64,000 bases of DNA, taken from NCBI GenBank assembly GCA_045047085.1, contig JASFYT010000004.1, positions 102,361-166,360 on the forward strand, written 5' to 3'. The stretch comes from GCA-2401155 sp045047085. Its GTDB lineage: Bacteria; Pseudomonadota; Alphaproteobacteria; Rhizobiales; Rhizobiaceae. The translations under genes and the position numbers were made by a program. Numbering within the stretch: the first letter of the stretch is position 1; each line of letters begins with the position of its first letter. A model generated the notes under the pieces. The model saw nothing but the letters and a program-made list of their open reading frames with translations, had not been told where the DNA came from and made no database searches. This document shows, in pieces, positions 35,662 through 45,146 of this stretch.

Positions 35662-36446
35662 AGCTAATAATTTTCTGGTGATCGATCATTTCTCATTTCA
35701 AGATTACTAGGGTGTGGCTACGTTCGAGTTCTTCGGCGGTGTGACGGTAAGCGCGAGGCAGAGAGGATGATTGGCTAAAAGTGGGTCATTTTTACTCCAG
35801 CATTAACACAATGAGATGCCCGGCCAATGATTGCCAATGCGATGATTTGGACCCAACCATAAGAGATGCACACACCATGGCTCTGTCGCAAAGTTTTTCG
35901 CGAGATTTTCTATTGCCTGAATTCCTGCCATAAACTGCGCCAGAAGCTTAGGAGCACTAGCTTGCATATTGAACTTTGCTGAGGATATATCTCAACGCTT
36001 GGCTCTCGCCGAAAAAATTAACTGAAGAGCGGGAGCGCATTGGGGACTTATTGCAGGGGCAATTGGGTCACGTAGAAATACTCCAATCCCGAGAACTTCT
36101 AAAACAGAAATGGATTGACGATGCGATATGCGTTACTATGAGGAGCTAGCCTCTGTGGTCGGCGCCGCTGGGTGCACCTATCAGCTCTGCGGTCGCCTCG
36201 CACCGATAGCTGAATAGCCGAATGGCAGCTTTTCCAACGCTGTGCCGCATCATCGTTGGGTACCCGGAAAGGCAGCTATGGGCGGATTCCGCATGACGGC
36301 AAGTCTGGTTTCCCATCAATATCAGACCAAAAATTCACAGCCCAAATGCGTGTTGTTGACCCTGAAGCGACATTCCCAGATGTCACAAATATGTGAATTT
36401 GAGTGTCATTTTGTTTTGTCTGCGGGGTCGGCAAGAATCCCGCTGA
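35662..36446. other. Long intergenic region without recognisable gene
   Basis: About 785 bp between the IorB-like gene and the convergent GGCT-like gene. Stretches of apparent coding bias (for example near 36000-36180 and 36200-36330) are broken by stops and shifts in all frames. This suggests an old decayed gene, but I recognise no family in it. The 73-codon frame at 36242-36463 lacks a ribosome site and I do not call it. Confidence 0.45.
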
Positions 36447-37028
36447 TCACTCGGCATGTTTGACACTATCGAGATGAGCGATCCATTGTTGGGGAAGCCC
36501 GTGGGCCTGGGCACCATCACGTAACAGCGTGATATAGCGAAGTGAGGGATTGCCATCCTTTTCGAAACCATCGGCTATATAGGTGAACACAGACAACGGG
36601 TTTCCGCTCCGATCCTCGCCATCAAGCCAGATCGGTCGATAGCGCCATCCCGGGATGCCTTCTGTGGAATTCAGCCAGATCATGTCGCACCGAGTGATGA
36701 GGTAGAGTACGCCCCAGACTTCCGCGTTCTCGTCCGGGCTGATATTGGCGGGCGCCGCCTTTCCCTTTGGTCGGCCCTCCAGATTGAATCGGAGCCGGTA
36801 GCCGGGCACCCGGCCCACCCGCCACTCCATCGGCTGCATTTTGCGCCGCTCGCGAAAGGCGCTGTCATGCATGTTGGCACCAAAAGCAAAGTACCAGACA
36901 TGGTCTTTTGGATTGCCGTCCAGTGTAAGCCCCCAGGCACGATACCAAAGCCGCGCCAGTGGCCAAACATGCATAATTACCGGCACCCAGATGCGTTTGA
37001 AAAAACGTCGAGTCCTAATCAGCATCAA
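36447..37028 (-). CDS. Gamma-glutamylcyclotransferase-like (GGCT fold) protein
   Basis: 193 residues. A basic N-terminal segment with a hydrophobic stretch (RRFFKRIWVPVIMHVWPLARLWYRAWG) may act as a membrane anchor. The GGCT fold begins with VWYFAFGANM, the substrate-binding loop. A Glu in LNSTEGIPGWRY is the likely catalytic acid. Such proteins cleave gamma-glutamyl amino acids to 5-oxoproline, but many homologues have no proven substrate. Its start overlaps the MFS gene by 14 bp in a three-gene minus-strand unit. Confidence 0.8.
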   Translation of the reverse strand: MMLIRTRRFFKRIWVPVIMHVWPLARLWYRAWGLTLDGNPKDHVWYFAFGANMHDSAFRERRKMQPMEWRVGRVPGYRLRFNLEGRPKGKAAPANISPDENAEVWGVLYLITRCDMIWLNSTEGIPGWRYRPIWLDGEDRSGNPLSVFTYIADGFEKDGNPSLRYITLLRDGAQAHGLPQQWIAHLDSVKHAE

Positions 37029-38304
37029 TCTTCTCCATTTGGGCCATGCGATGCAACAATATCAGTTGTATTACTGCCGCAAGCAGCGCAGCGATGAATA
37101 CTGCCTGGATCGAGATTATCTGCACAATGGCCGCTCCGGCAATCGGCAGCAGGGCGGCAGGTGAAGCCAGTGAATTGAAATAGGCAGAATAGGCAGGCCT
37201 GCGGTCATCGGGCGAAATCTCCATGAGGTAGCCGAGATAGCCAATGGTCATTCCGTTGATGAGCACACCGATAACACCAAACAGAGCAGCGAAAGCGGCA
37301 AGGCGTAGGCCTGCATCAAGATCAAGCGCCAGTAGCACCAGAGCACCCACCGGCGGTAAAAGACGGACTAAGCCGACGGTCTGTAGAAGCTGGAGTTTGC
37401 CATAACCATCGCCAATTCGGCCCCACAAGGCATTTGAGGCGAGCGAACCAGCTGTCTGCGCGCCAAGCAGAATGGCCACATCCTGGGGTTTTAAACCGAG
37501 ATCAGAGGCTGCTATAACGTAAAAGGGCAAGGCCATCATCGCCAATCCGCCCAGCCATTGCGTATACAGGAACAGGCGGAAGCGAGTTTCGCAGCACAGT
37601 ATTTGCCAGCCATCGCGCAAGAAATCGCGAAATCCCCCAGACGTATTAGCACTGCTGGACGATGTTGGTGGTTCACCTGCAGAAACGAAACTGATAGAGG
37701 AGACAAACATCAGCAGTGAGGCCAGTGCAAAGATCATCGCATATGCCGTCAGTAACGGCCAACCAGCCAATATTTGATGGACAATGGCTGCCATGCCGAG
37801 CGCCAGTATTCCGCCGCCGAAAAAACGCCAGGCGAGCATACGGCTGCGTGCATTGGAGCGAATTGAGCGCCCGACAATATCATTGTAGGGCACGGCGACG
37901 ACACCGCTGATAAATGCGTACAGCGTCCACAGAACAAAAAAGGCACCCGCTGTCACTGCCAGAGGCATATCAACGGCTAACCACAGCGACAGGGAGATAA
38001 GGGCAAGAAAGATCGCTCGACCAAATGCGCCGAAAATATAAAATGGCATCCGGTGCGGCACCCGCTGGGCAAAATACCCCACCACGAGTTGCGGCAACAA
38101 CCAGCCAAGGCGTAATATTGCGCTGGCCGCACCCACGGCAAATACACTACCCGTCAGTTGATAAACAAGACTGGCGATAATGGTAGCCGAATCGACGGTT
38201 GACGAACCGGCCTGGAAGGCAGCGCCCGCGCCTGCAATCTTCCAGAAGACCGGACCCGAGGTCTTGGCGTTGTTATGAGGCTCAGGCATCAGACTTCTCG
38301 ACAT
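37015..38304 (-). CDS. MFS transporter
   Basis: A 429-residue major facilitator with about 12 predicted TM segments in two halves. The GYFAQRVPHRMPFY loop between TM2 and TM3 resembles the family's G-x-x-x-D/R motif. A soluble loop of Ser/Thr-rich residues (SAGEPPTSSSSANTSGGF) links the halves. The substrate is unknown. Both ends overlap neighbours (23 bp with the UPF0104-type gene, 14 bp with the GGCT-like gene), so the three are one operon. Confidence 0.88.
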   Translation of the reverse strand: MSRSLMPEPHNNAKTSGPVFWKIAGAGAAFQAGSSTVDSATIIASLVYQLTGSVFAVGAASAILRLGWLLPQLVVGYFAQRVPHRMPFYIFGAFGRAIFLALISLSLWLAVDMPLAVTAGAFFVLWTLYAFISGVVAVPYNDIVGRSIRSNARSRMLAWRFFGGGILALGMAAIVHQILAGWPLLTAYAMIFALASLLMFVSSISFVSAGEPPTSSSSANTSGGFRDFLRDGWQILCCETRFRLFLYTQWLGGLAMMALPFYVIAASDLGLKPQDVAILLGAQTAGSLASNALWGRIGDGYGKLQLLQTVGLVRLLPPVGALVLLALDLDAGLRLAAFAALFGVIGVLINGMTIGYLGYLMEISPDDRRPAYSAYFNSLASPAALLPIAGAAIVQIISIQAVFIAALLAAVIQLILLHRMAQMEKIDAD

Positions 38305-39349
38305 TTTGCACCATGGTCTGGATATCTATACTACTGCGCCACAGTACAACAAGGCCGATGCCGACCACCAGGATGAGTGAAATCATGTGGTTGAACAAGA
38401 TCATGGCAAGAGCGGTCTCATCGGACACACCAAGCAGTTTGAGAGCGAAGCCTGAGCCGATCACAAATCCTCCCGGAACGCGAACAAACCGTGCCAGCAC
38501 AAGCGCGAACCCGGCAAATACCATCAGGAACAGGTAGTCGAATGCTCCAAGCACAACGCCGAGCGCCAGCCCCGCCCACAGGAAATGCGTGGCCGAGACC
38601 GCTTTCATGGCAAAGCTTGCGGCGATGATGCCCATTTGGCGGGAAGATTGGCGCGGCCAGACGATGCCTTCGGCCAGACCAGAACGAAGATCACCAAACC
38701 TTCCCCGGCTCTTTGCCACCAGCCAATCGATGAACCGGCTGACCTTGGAATTATCCTGCACGAATTTGGTGCGTGAGTTGAACAGCAACCACAGCACGCA
38801 GGAAAAAATGATGAGATTGAGCGCACCGGCGGCTACCAAACCCGCCTGCAGACCGCCTTCAACCTTGGGAATTTGCCCGGCGATGGCGACAATACCGGCA
38901 ATGATGGCAAAGACGATACCGTCGATAAAACGGGAAATACCCGTAGTAACCAGCACGGTTGCCACACGCAATCCTTCAAGCCTGGCAACCAGCCACGAAC
39001 GCACCAGCGGGCTGATGCCCAGGGGCACAAAGATATTGGCGCCGTATCCGGCGAGGAAAGCACCAGTCAGCCGCCAGCTTGAAATGGGTTTTAGATCATA
39101 AAGAAGCTGGCGCCACTTCCAGCCCTGAATAAGTTGTTCGACTAATATCGCTGCAGCCAGCATAATTATCCACTGCAATTTGGCCTTCTTTAACTCAACA
39201 AGAAACAGGTTCAAGTTAAAATCGCGATAGAGAAAAAACACCATAGACAGAGCCAAACCTCCACCAATCAGTGGGACAATCCAGCGCATAAAAGGGCGTT
39301 TAAATTCTATCATGTAGTCTGTACCGGAGGGCTGTCGTCGTGTTAACAT
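38282..39349 (-). CDS. UPF0104/lysylphosphatidylglycerol synthase TM-region family protein
   Basis: A 355-residue polytopic membrane protein of the UPF0104 family (AglD/MprF flippase-like domain). It has about eight TM segments, the FLAGYGANIFVPLGISPLVRSWLVARLEG block and RFVRVPGGFVIGSGFALKLLGVSDETALAMILFNH near the end. Homologues translocate or modify lipids, but no enzymatic MprF domain is attached here. It heads the operon with the MFS carrier and the GGCT-like protein. An alternative ATG lies at 39313. Confidence 0.82.
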   Translation of the reverse strand: MLTRRQPSGTDYMIEFKRPFMRWIVPLIGGGLALSMVFFLYRDFNLNLFLVELKKAKLQWIIMLAAAILVEQLIQGWKWRQLLYDLKPISSWRLTGAFLAGYGANIFVPLGISPLVRSWLVARLEGLRVATVLVTTGISRFIDGIVFAIIAGIVAIAGQIPKVEGGLQAGLVAAGALNLIIFSCVLWLLFNSRTKFVQDNSKVSRFIDWLVAKSRGRFGDLRSGLAEGIVWPRQSSRQMGIIAASFAMKAVSATHFLWAGLALGVVLGAFDYLFLMVFAGFALVLARFVRVPGGFVIGSGFALKLLGVSDETALAMILFNHMISLILVVGIGLVVLWRSSIDIQTMVQNVEKSDA

Positions 39350-39735
39350 TTCAGGAAATCCCGTTTGATCTATAGCATTATCGTCGTGATTTGGCAGTCA
39401 ACAAAAACAGTAGCTGGCAAACGTTTCTGCAGGACAGCTTTTGGCACTTAATCACCGTAGCGGTAATGTCTGGTTTGCCGTCAACACAGCCACGAAAGCA
39501 GGCGGGTGCAAAGGTCGGCTATGGGCCGGCACCTGAAATTAAGATATCCTCACACGGGGCTGAAGTCACTTTTGACCCGTTGCTGACCTTTGAAGTCTGA
39601 CTGAGCGCAGCAAGGTTGGGGGATTGCTGATCATTAAAATCAAAACACTAACTAAATAGTGGTCCAACTTTAAGGGGCAAAGACAATCAGCTTCAGCCCA
39701 TATTACTGTACCGCCAAACCCGTTTCTTGAGGGCT
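39350..39735. other. Intergenic region, no gene recognised
   Basis: About 385 bp. A 69-codon plus-strand frame at 39391-39600 has no ribosome site and no known motif. The region may contain the eroded 3' end of the pseudogene at 39736-40222. Confidence 0.4.
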
Positions 39736-40222
39736 TCATCGCCACTTGCGGACCACAAAAGCCATGTCCCGAAGCGAGCCACCCTGTTGCACGCAATCAA
39801 GCGCAATGAGACACTTTTTGCGGCATAGTTTGGTTGTTTCCGTAAGCGGTTTTTTATCACCGGAGCGCATGGAATTGAGTGAGTTTTGTGTCCAGATTAA
39901 CGCTCGCGTGTCATTGAAAATCGTTGAAAACCCGCCCAGTTGGAACTGTAATTGTACGGGTTGAAACAAGATATTCACGCCAATAGGTCGCATATCAACG
40001 GCAGCATTGCGTGATCGAATGATGATCTTTTGGCACCTTGCGCGACACAGGATGGCACAACAATTTTGATCTTGAGAAGCCTGACGAATATCGGACCCTG
40101 TATACAGATATTCGTTGCGGATAGTTACAGCAAGGAAGCGTTCGCGCTTGCAAAGACAACGGCATCATTCCGACAACCCCTGTAGCAACAGAGATAACAA
40201 CATTTCGTCTTGAAATTTCCAT
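39736..40222 (-). pseudogene. Frameshifted gene for a Tat-exported protein of unknown family
   Basis: From the ATG at 40222, with GGAGAAGA 6 nt upstream, the frame encodes a twin-arginine signal (MEISRRNVVISVATGVVGMM). The original frame soon becomes meaningless. A second frame opening at about 40140 gives ERFLAVTIRNEYLYTGSD onward through QFQLGGFSTIFNDTRALIWTQ to a TGA at 39736-39738. The total length is 487 bp, one base off a multiple of three, so a single indel explains the break. The mature part is not recognised. A sequencing error is possible. Confidence 0.5.
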
Positions 40223-40412
40223 ATCTGATCTTCTCCATTTTCTAAGTAACAACTGTTTCGTCCCGACACAGGGCGCTTATTCCTACGAAAAAATGGAGGG
40301 TCACACTTCCGTGATGGAACGCTGCCATTTGGCGCAGATAGCCTGACCTACGCCCTCAATGCCTTAAGGTTTAGCGTAGTAGCCATCGCAAAAAAGGAAA
40401 TGAACGGATAAA

Positions 40413-40589
40413 ATGGCACAGTTTGCTGATGAACAGATCAGGGAGATGTCCAAAGCGCGCAAAGCTGGCCTTACTAGATCAGAAATTCGCATGCAAACAT
40501 GCCGTCTGCGGAACATTACCAACATGAGACGAAAAAAAACAAAGTTTTTTGGGATTAAAATCGATTCCTGGGTGTTGAACATGATGTAA
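40413..40589 (+). CDS. Possible small basic protein (58 aa)
   Basis: An ATG-started frame of 58 codons, MAQFADEQIREMSKARKAGL at the N-terminus, rich in Lys and Arg and without a recognised domain. Its amino-acid mix looks protein-like, but the nearest AAGGAA lies about 18 nt upstream, which is too far. It precedes the secreted-repeat gene by 53 bp. Confidence 0.3.
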   Translation: MAQFADEQIREMSKARKAGLTRSEIRMQTCRLRNITNMRRKKTKFFGIKIDSWVLNMM

Positions 40590-40642
40590 GGCGGCGCCAA
40601 TGCGGTGTCGGCATAACAACTCTTAGTCAAAGGAATTACATT

Positions 40643-41026
40643 ATGAGAATTATTTTAGGACTTGCGGCTCTTGTACTCGCTGCCACACCAGCTCTGGCGG
40701 ACCAACATACTGTGGACGCAATTAAAACTGCAACGACATCCGCAGGGGATGTTTTAACTAACTCGAAGGGTATGACCCTGTATGTTTTTGATAAGGACAA
40801 GCCGGGTGTTTCCAACTGTAAGGGCAAGTGTATCGCACTTTGGCCGTCTATGCCTGCCGAAGCAAGCTCCAAGAATGAAGGGCAGTTCTCGGTTATCAAA
40901 CGTGAGGACGGTAGCTTTCAATGGGCCTACAAAAAGATGCCGCTTTACACTTGGGTCAAGGACAAAAAAGCTGGTGATGTCACAGGTGACGGTGTTAAAA
41001 ACGTATGGCACGTTGCCAAGCCATAA
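40643..41026 (+). CDS. Secreted repeat protein (COG4315/PF03640 type)
   Basis: A 127-residue exported protein: a signal peptide MRIILGLAALVLAATPALA, then two copies of the short secreted-lipoprotein repeat, DVLTNSKGMTLYVFDKDKPGVSNCKGKC and a second one ending PLYTWVKDKKAGDVTGDGVKNVWHV. The Cys pair in the first repeat is conserved in the family. The function is unknown; such genes often lie next to ECF sigma factors in alphaproteobacteria, as here. An AAAGGAATT ribosome site precedes the ATG. The sigma gene begins 21 bp later. Confidence 0.9.
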   Translation: MRIILGLAALVLAATPALADQHTVDAIKTATTSAGDVLTNSKGMTLYVFDKDKPGVSNCKGKCIALWPSMPAEASSKNEGQFSVIKREDGSFQWAYKKMPLYTWVKDKKAGDVTGDGVKNVWHVAKP

Positions 41027-41047
41027 CGTGCAAATAAACAAGAGTTT

Positions 41048-41560
41048 ATGATGACAAAATTCCTGGACGAGATCGAAGCCTGTGTCCCCTCACTACGTCG
41101 ATATGCTCGCGCATTATTGAGAGATGTTGATCTGGCAGATGATCTTGTCCAGGACACCCTTGAACGCGCATTGAATAAACAAAAACTATGGCTACCCATC
41201 GGAAAGCTAAATTCATGGTTGTTCAAGATTATGCTGAATATTTATCGTAATGATTTGAGGTCACGCAAGAGACAATCCCATGTCGTTTCGATTGATGATC
41301 TGGCCACCCCTCCTGTGACGCCACCAGAACAACCAGCCAAATTACTGCTTTCTGAAGTAGCCTCAGCTTTGAATAAACTGCCTGATGAACAACGTCAGGT
41401 GTTGTTACTTGTTGCAATTGAGGGGTTTAGCTATGCGGAAGGTGCTGGTATTTTAAAAATCCCTATCGGCACATTCATGTCACGACTTGGGCGGGCGCGC
41501 TCAACCTTGCGGCAGCTTACAAGTGAATCCGGGAAACCAACTCTTAGGCGTGTAAAATGA
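41048..41560 (+). CDS. ECF-type RNA polymerase sigma factor
   Basis: 170 residues with sigma-2 (LRRYARALLRDVDLADDLVQDTLERAL...SWLFKIMLNIYRNDLR) and sigma-4 (LNKLPDEQRQVLLLVAIEGFSYAEGAGILKIPIGTFMSRLGRARSTLRQL) regions. The signal is probably relayed by the anti-sigma gene, whose ATG overlaps this stop (ATGA). Targets are unknown but likely include the secreted-repeat gene upstream. Confidence 0.93.
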   Translation: MMTKFLDEIEACVPSLRRYARALLRDVDLADDLVQDTLERALNKQKLWLPIGKLNSWLFKIMLNIYRNDLRSRKRQSHVVSIDDLATPPVTPPEQPAKLLLSEVASALNKLPDEQRQVLLLVAIEGFSYAEGAGILKIPIGTFMSRLGRARSTLRQLTSESGKPTLRRVK

Positions 41561-42327
41561 GCAAACATTCAAGCAAAGTGACAGAAGTGGAACTCCATGC
41601 CTATGTGGACGGGTTGCTGGATACCGATCGTGTTGAGTTGATTGAACGGTATCTTGCAGATAACCCGGATAAAGCAGAAGAACTACAAATATGGAAAAAT
41701 CAAAATCAGGCGCTCAAAAGCTTGTTTGAGCCTGCTGCCCGTGAGCCGATACCTGACAGGCTGAAGCCCGAAAATGTTTGGTTGTCCCAGAAAGAGACGT
41801 CTATCAGATGGAAGTCAATTGCTGCGGCTATTACACTATTTGCAATTGGCAGCACAACGGGCTGGTTTGGGCGGGAACTGGCCTCTCCCAACACGGCTCA
41901 GGCACTCACATTTGCTGAACAGGCAATTAATGCACATTCTGTTTTCGCTGTGGAAGTTCGTCATCCTGTTGAAGTATCTGCGGATGAACAAACTCATCTG
42001 GTCGGTTGGTTGTCCAACCGGCTTGGTAAGCCTATCTCTGCGCCTAACCTTGAAAGTCAAGGATTTAAGCTCATTGGTGGTCGTTTATTGCCAGCCAGCG
42101 AAGGGCCTGCGGCGCAATTTATGTACGAAGATGCATCCGGACGGCGCATCACTCTTTATGCAGTTAGCAATAAATCTGAACGGCTTGCGGCTTTTAGGTT
42201 TTTTAAAGAGGCCGATTACAATGCGTTTTACTGGCTTGATACAAGTATCAGCTATGCAATTGTTGGAAATGTTTCTCGTGATGATCTCAAAGAGCTGGCG
42301 ACAGAGATTTATCAGCAGCTTACCTAA
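41557..42327 (+). CDS. Membrane anti-sigma factor
   Basis: 256 residues. The N-terminal ~75 residues (ELHAYVDGLLDTDRVELIERYLADNP) form the cytoplasmic anti-sigma domain; the usual zinc-binding HxxxCxxC is not present. A single TM segment near residues 90-110 (IAAAITLFAIGSTTGWFG) leads to a periplasmic domain of about 140 residues that may sense the signal. The ATGA overlap with the sigma gene fits strict co-production. Confidence 0.85.
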   Translation: MSKHSSKVTEVELHAYVDGLLDTDRVELIERYLADNPDKAEELQIWKNQNQALKSLFEPAAREPIPDRLKPENVWLSQKETSIRWKSIAAAITLFAIGSTTGWFGRELASPNTAQALTFAEQAINAHSVFAVEVRHPVEVSADEQTHLVGWLSNRLGKPISAPNLESQGFKLIGGRLLPASEGPAAQFMYEDASGRRITLYAVSNKSERLAAFRFFKEADYNAFYWLDTSISYAIVGNVSRDDLKELATEIYQQLT

Positions 42328-42449
42328 CAAGATGTCTTTTGGTGTAGGGAAAAAACAGTTACAGGCTCCCCCCTCAAGCCAACCATAACAAGGCGATATT
42401 TGACCTGCTGCCATTCTCCACTTGGGGCACTGGGAGTCTTTGCAAATTC

Positions 42450-42790
42450 TATTCGGAGTTTCCAGCGCATCCAATGCATTCAGAATATCAGCCTGAATAT
42501 CTGCATAGTCTTCCAAACCAACAGAGATGCGAATTAGTCCGTCTGTGAAACCCTGCTTTTCTCGTTCCCCTGGTTCGTAAGTTGAGTGTGTCATCCTTGC
42601 AGGATGTTGGACCAGAGTTATTGCATCTCCCAAGCTGACTGCCGATGTTACCAGCGGCAATTCATCCATGAATGCTCTGCCCGCATCGAGGCCGCCTTTG
42701 AGTTCCAACCCGATCATACCGCCAAACTGTTTCATTTGGCGTTTGGCTAATTCGTGGAAAGGGGAGGACTGTAGCCCGGGGAAGTGAACT
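42450..42790 (-). pseudogene. Remnant of a trans-sulfuration PLP enzyme (MetC/MegL-like)
   Basis: The minus strand encodes only the C-terminal third of a Cys/Met-metabolism PLP enzyme: FPGLQSSPFHELAKRQMKQFGGMIGLELKGG, then SLGDAITLVQHPARMTHSTYEPGEREKQGFTDGLIRISVGLED. Upstream the same frame shows no family match and the PLP lysine region is absent. Toward 43.1 kb other frames contain scraps I could not assign. It is a truncated relic downstream of the sugar operon. Confidence 0.75.
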
Positions 42791-43156
42791 TGCTGTCTTG
42801 CTGCATCGCATGTGGATGGATAGCACCGGATTCCGTCAGGAACAGGTGGGAGGTATGGCATGATCGAAAACGCCAACCGCCCAATCCTAACGGGATCATC
42901 CTCACCGAACAAGGTTCGTGGATGAAGCCGAAATTGACTGCTGCGCATCTTGAAGCGCGTCTCAAAGCAAGATTCTCCACTACCAATCCGACATATGCGT
43001 GCAGCAGTGCCATCAAGGTACCAACCAGACCGCAAAGAGAAGCGTGAACCGGATAACAAAAAGGGAAAATAAGATTGACCTATACACACAATTAGAGAAG
43101 CAGTCATTCACCCAATTACATATTCTCCAGCTGAGGTAAAATTTGTTGCATAAATT

Positions 43157-43205
43157 CCAAGTCACAATAACTGGTGTTTATCATTACCAACTAAAGGCAG
43201 AACGG
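43157..43205 (+). repeat. Direct repeat, left copy, flanking the sugar operon
   Basis: A block of about 49 bp that recurs at 52111-52159 in the same orientation. The best part, AACTGGTGTTTATCATTACC and the following bases (43169-43205), matches at 33 of 37 positions. The two copies lie just outside the first and last genes of the minus-strand operon. Confidence 0.7.
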
Positions 43206-43254
43206 CTAATCATCAGTTCAAGTCTGTACTTCTCCGAACCAAAACCGTGTTTTC

Positions 43255-44193
43255 TCAATGATTAAGCAGATTGGCGCAACCATAAAGTGCAGCATTATCA
43301 TCCATAATCACATGTAGCGGTAGCTTGTTCATGCTCTTTTGCATGCGCCCTTTATTGCGAAAAGCTTCGAAGAACTTACTTTTTGGAGAGTTGAAAAATG
43401 TTTCCAGTGCGCGTGTCACTCCCCCGGATAAATAAATGCCGCCCTCTGCATGAAATACAAGGGCTAAATCACCGACGCACCGGCCCAATATCCGACTAAA
43501 TTCCTCACAAGCCTGACTTTCCGAAGTTTCAGCAGATGCGCTTGCCAATTGAATAAGCTGCTCGCTGGATTCGCATTTTGGACTGCACCCATTCAGATGG
43601 CAAATTAAACGGTACAATTCGATCAAACCGGATCCTGAAAGGACGCGATCATTGGAACATCGGCCGAATTTCTTTGAAAAATGGCCTTGCAAAGCTTGAT
43701 CAATTTCTGTCTCGCAAACGAAAGTTGAGTGTCCGGCTTCGCACTTCACAACATTGCCTTCGGGCAGCAGGAGCGAGCAATTAAAACCTGTTCCAGCACC
43801 CAGCACCAGCCGCTGTCCACCCTCAACAAAACTACCGGTTTGTAATGTCTTGGTTGTTAAATCTTGCGGACGCATCAACGCATAACCCAGCGCTTCAAAG
43901 TCATTCATAAAGTAAACATCGTTCGACATCGTAGAGCGCATAATTTCGTAGCGATCAATTTTCCAATTGAGGTTGGTCAATGAAATTACATCCCCGCCAA
44001 CTGGTGCAGCAAGTGCCACGATGATTGCTCCGGGTGCATCTTTTTCATCGCTTAAATAATGTTTCAACAAGTCAGAAAAAGTGGCAAAGAGCGAATTTTT
44101 AAACCGATGAATGCTTTGTTCAATCACTTTACCATTCAATGCAAAACCCAAACGGCAATTCGTGCCACCCAGATCACAAAGCAATGTTTTCAT
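43255..44193 (-). CDS. glk: Glucokinase
   Basis: A 312-residue ROK-independent glucokinase of the Glk family (PF02685). The phosphate-1 motif is LLCDLGGTNCRLGF, with the catalytic Asp in MNDFEALGYAL, LGAGTGFNCSLL as adenosine/phosphate-2 region and GGIYLSGGVTRAL near the C-terminus. It phosphorylates glucose, or here possibly a glucose-like sugar released by the SIS protein, with ATP. The ATG overlaps the SIS stop, and the gene ends the operon. The cell probably has a separate housekeeping kinase, so a sugar-specific role is plausible. Confidence 0.9.
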   Translation of the reverse strand: MKTLLCDLGGTNCRLGFALNGKVIEQSIHRFKNSLFATFSDLLKHYLSDEKDAPGAIIVALAAPVGGDVISLTNLNWKIDRYEIMRSTMSNDVYFMNDFEALGYALMRPQDLTTKTLQTGSFVEGGQRLVLGAGTGFNCSLLLPEGNVVKCEAGHSTFVCETEIDQALQGHFSKKFGRCSNDRVLSGSGLIELYRLICHLNGCSPKCESSEQLIQLASASAETSESQACEEFSRILGRCVGDLALVFHAEGGIYLSGGVTRALETFFNSPKSKFFEAFRNKGRMQKSMNKLPLHVIMDDNAALYGCANLLNH

Positions 44194-45146
44194 ACTGTCA
44201 CCGTAACTTTATTGAGATGCCTTGGCGCATCAGGGTTAAAACCAAGCGCAACCGACAGTTTTTCGACGAACACATAAAAACTCAGGGCTTGCGATATCAG
44301 ATCAAGAAGCGGATGCGATGTTTTTATGGTACGCAAGCAATCCGTTCCTTTATGGCCACTGGCGATAAATACTCTTGATCCGGCGTCACGTAGGCGCTCG
44401 ACTGAACCATCAGTGCTGTGTCGCGTACAATTGCCGGACATGAACACCAACGCTGACTGCTCCTTACCGGCCAAGGCCATTGGCCCATGATTCACCTCAG
44501 CAGCACTATGGGATTCCGCGTGGATGAGACAGGTCTCTATAAATTTGAGTGCAGCATCCCAATTACAGTGCAAAGCGCAGTTCAGATTTTCTGGCAATTC
44601 ACGCAAAGCGTTCAGAAATTTCTCGTCACCAGACCATCCAGCAAAAACTCCGGCCAAGGCCGTCAAAGAGGCGATATATGTCTTGGTTGCTGCAACTGCT
44701 TTTTCAACACCCATGGACAGATCCAGCACCTCACACCCTGAATGGGCCAGCGCGGAAGACGTATCATTCGTGAGTACAATACCGATCGCACCATTCCGCG
44801 TAGCTTGCTCCATAAATATCTGTAAATCTTTGCTGCCGCCAGATTGTGAAATGGCTATAATCGGCACCCCGTCAACCAACATGTCTTTGCCATATATCGA
44901 GGCAATAGAAGGGCCAACTGAAGCTAACGGTATGCCAAACATTGTCTCAACAAGATATTTGAAATAGGTGGCTGCATGATCCGAACTGCCCCGGGCAACG
45001 GTTATCATGACTTTTACATCCATGGTTTTAAGTCTCTCGCCAACGGCAATATAAGTCGGCAAAGCAGTATCAATTTGGTGGGCAATTCGTTCAGGAACGG
45101 ATTGCACCTCTCGATACATAAGTGTCGGTTTAACACCCACGATCAA
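44190..45146 (-). CDS. SIS-domain sugar isomerase/deglycase-like protein
   Basis: 318 residues with two SIS domains like the isomerase half of GlmS, AgaS and fructosamine deglycase FrlB. The phosphosugar-binding serines lie in MITVARGSSDHAATYFKYLVE and IIAISQSGGSKDLQIFMEQA, and ESHSAAEVNHGPMAL is the conserved hinge. The glutaminase domain of GlmS is absent, so it should deaminate, isomerise or deglycosylate a sugar phosphate. The TTG start overlaps the oxidoreductase stop. An amino-sugar or fructosamine substrate would fit, but cannot be fixed from sequence. Confidence 0.85.
   Translation of the reverse strand: MIVGVKPTLMYREVQSVPERIAHQIDTALPTYIAVGERLKTMDVKVMITVARGSSDHAATYFKYLVETMFGIPLASVGPSIASIYGKDMLVDGVPIIAISQSGGSKDLQIFMEQATRNGAIGIVLTNDTSSALAHSGCEVLDLSMGVEKAVAATKTYIASLTALAGVFAGWSGDEKFLNALRELPENLNCALHCNWDAALKFIETCLIHAESHSAAEVNHGPMALAGKEQSALVFMSGNCTRHSTDGSVERLRDAGSRVFIASGHKGTDCLRTIKTSHPLLDLISQALSFYVFVEKLSVALGFNPDAPRHLNKVTVTV

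Noticed and set aside
36242..36463. 73-codon frame upstream of the GGCT-like gene
   Set aside because: No ribosome site or recognised domain; it overlaps the end of the gene on the other strand.
39391..39600. 69-codon frame in the 39.4 kb gap
   Set aside because: Non-ATG start, no ribosome site and no family match.
42085..43107. 340-codon minus-strand frame over the anti-sigma gene end and beyond
   Set aside because: Only its central ~110 residues match a PLP enzyme; the rest is antisense to the anti-sigma gene or unrelated sequence, so the real feature is a short relic.
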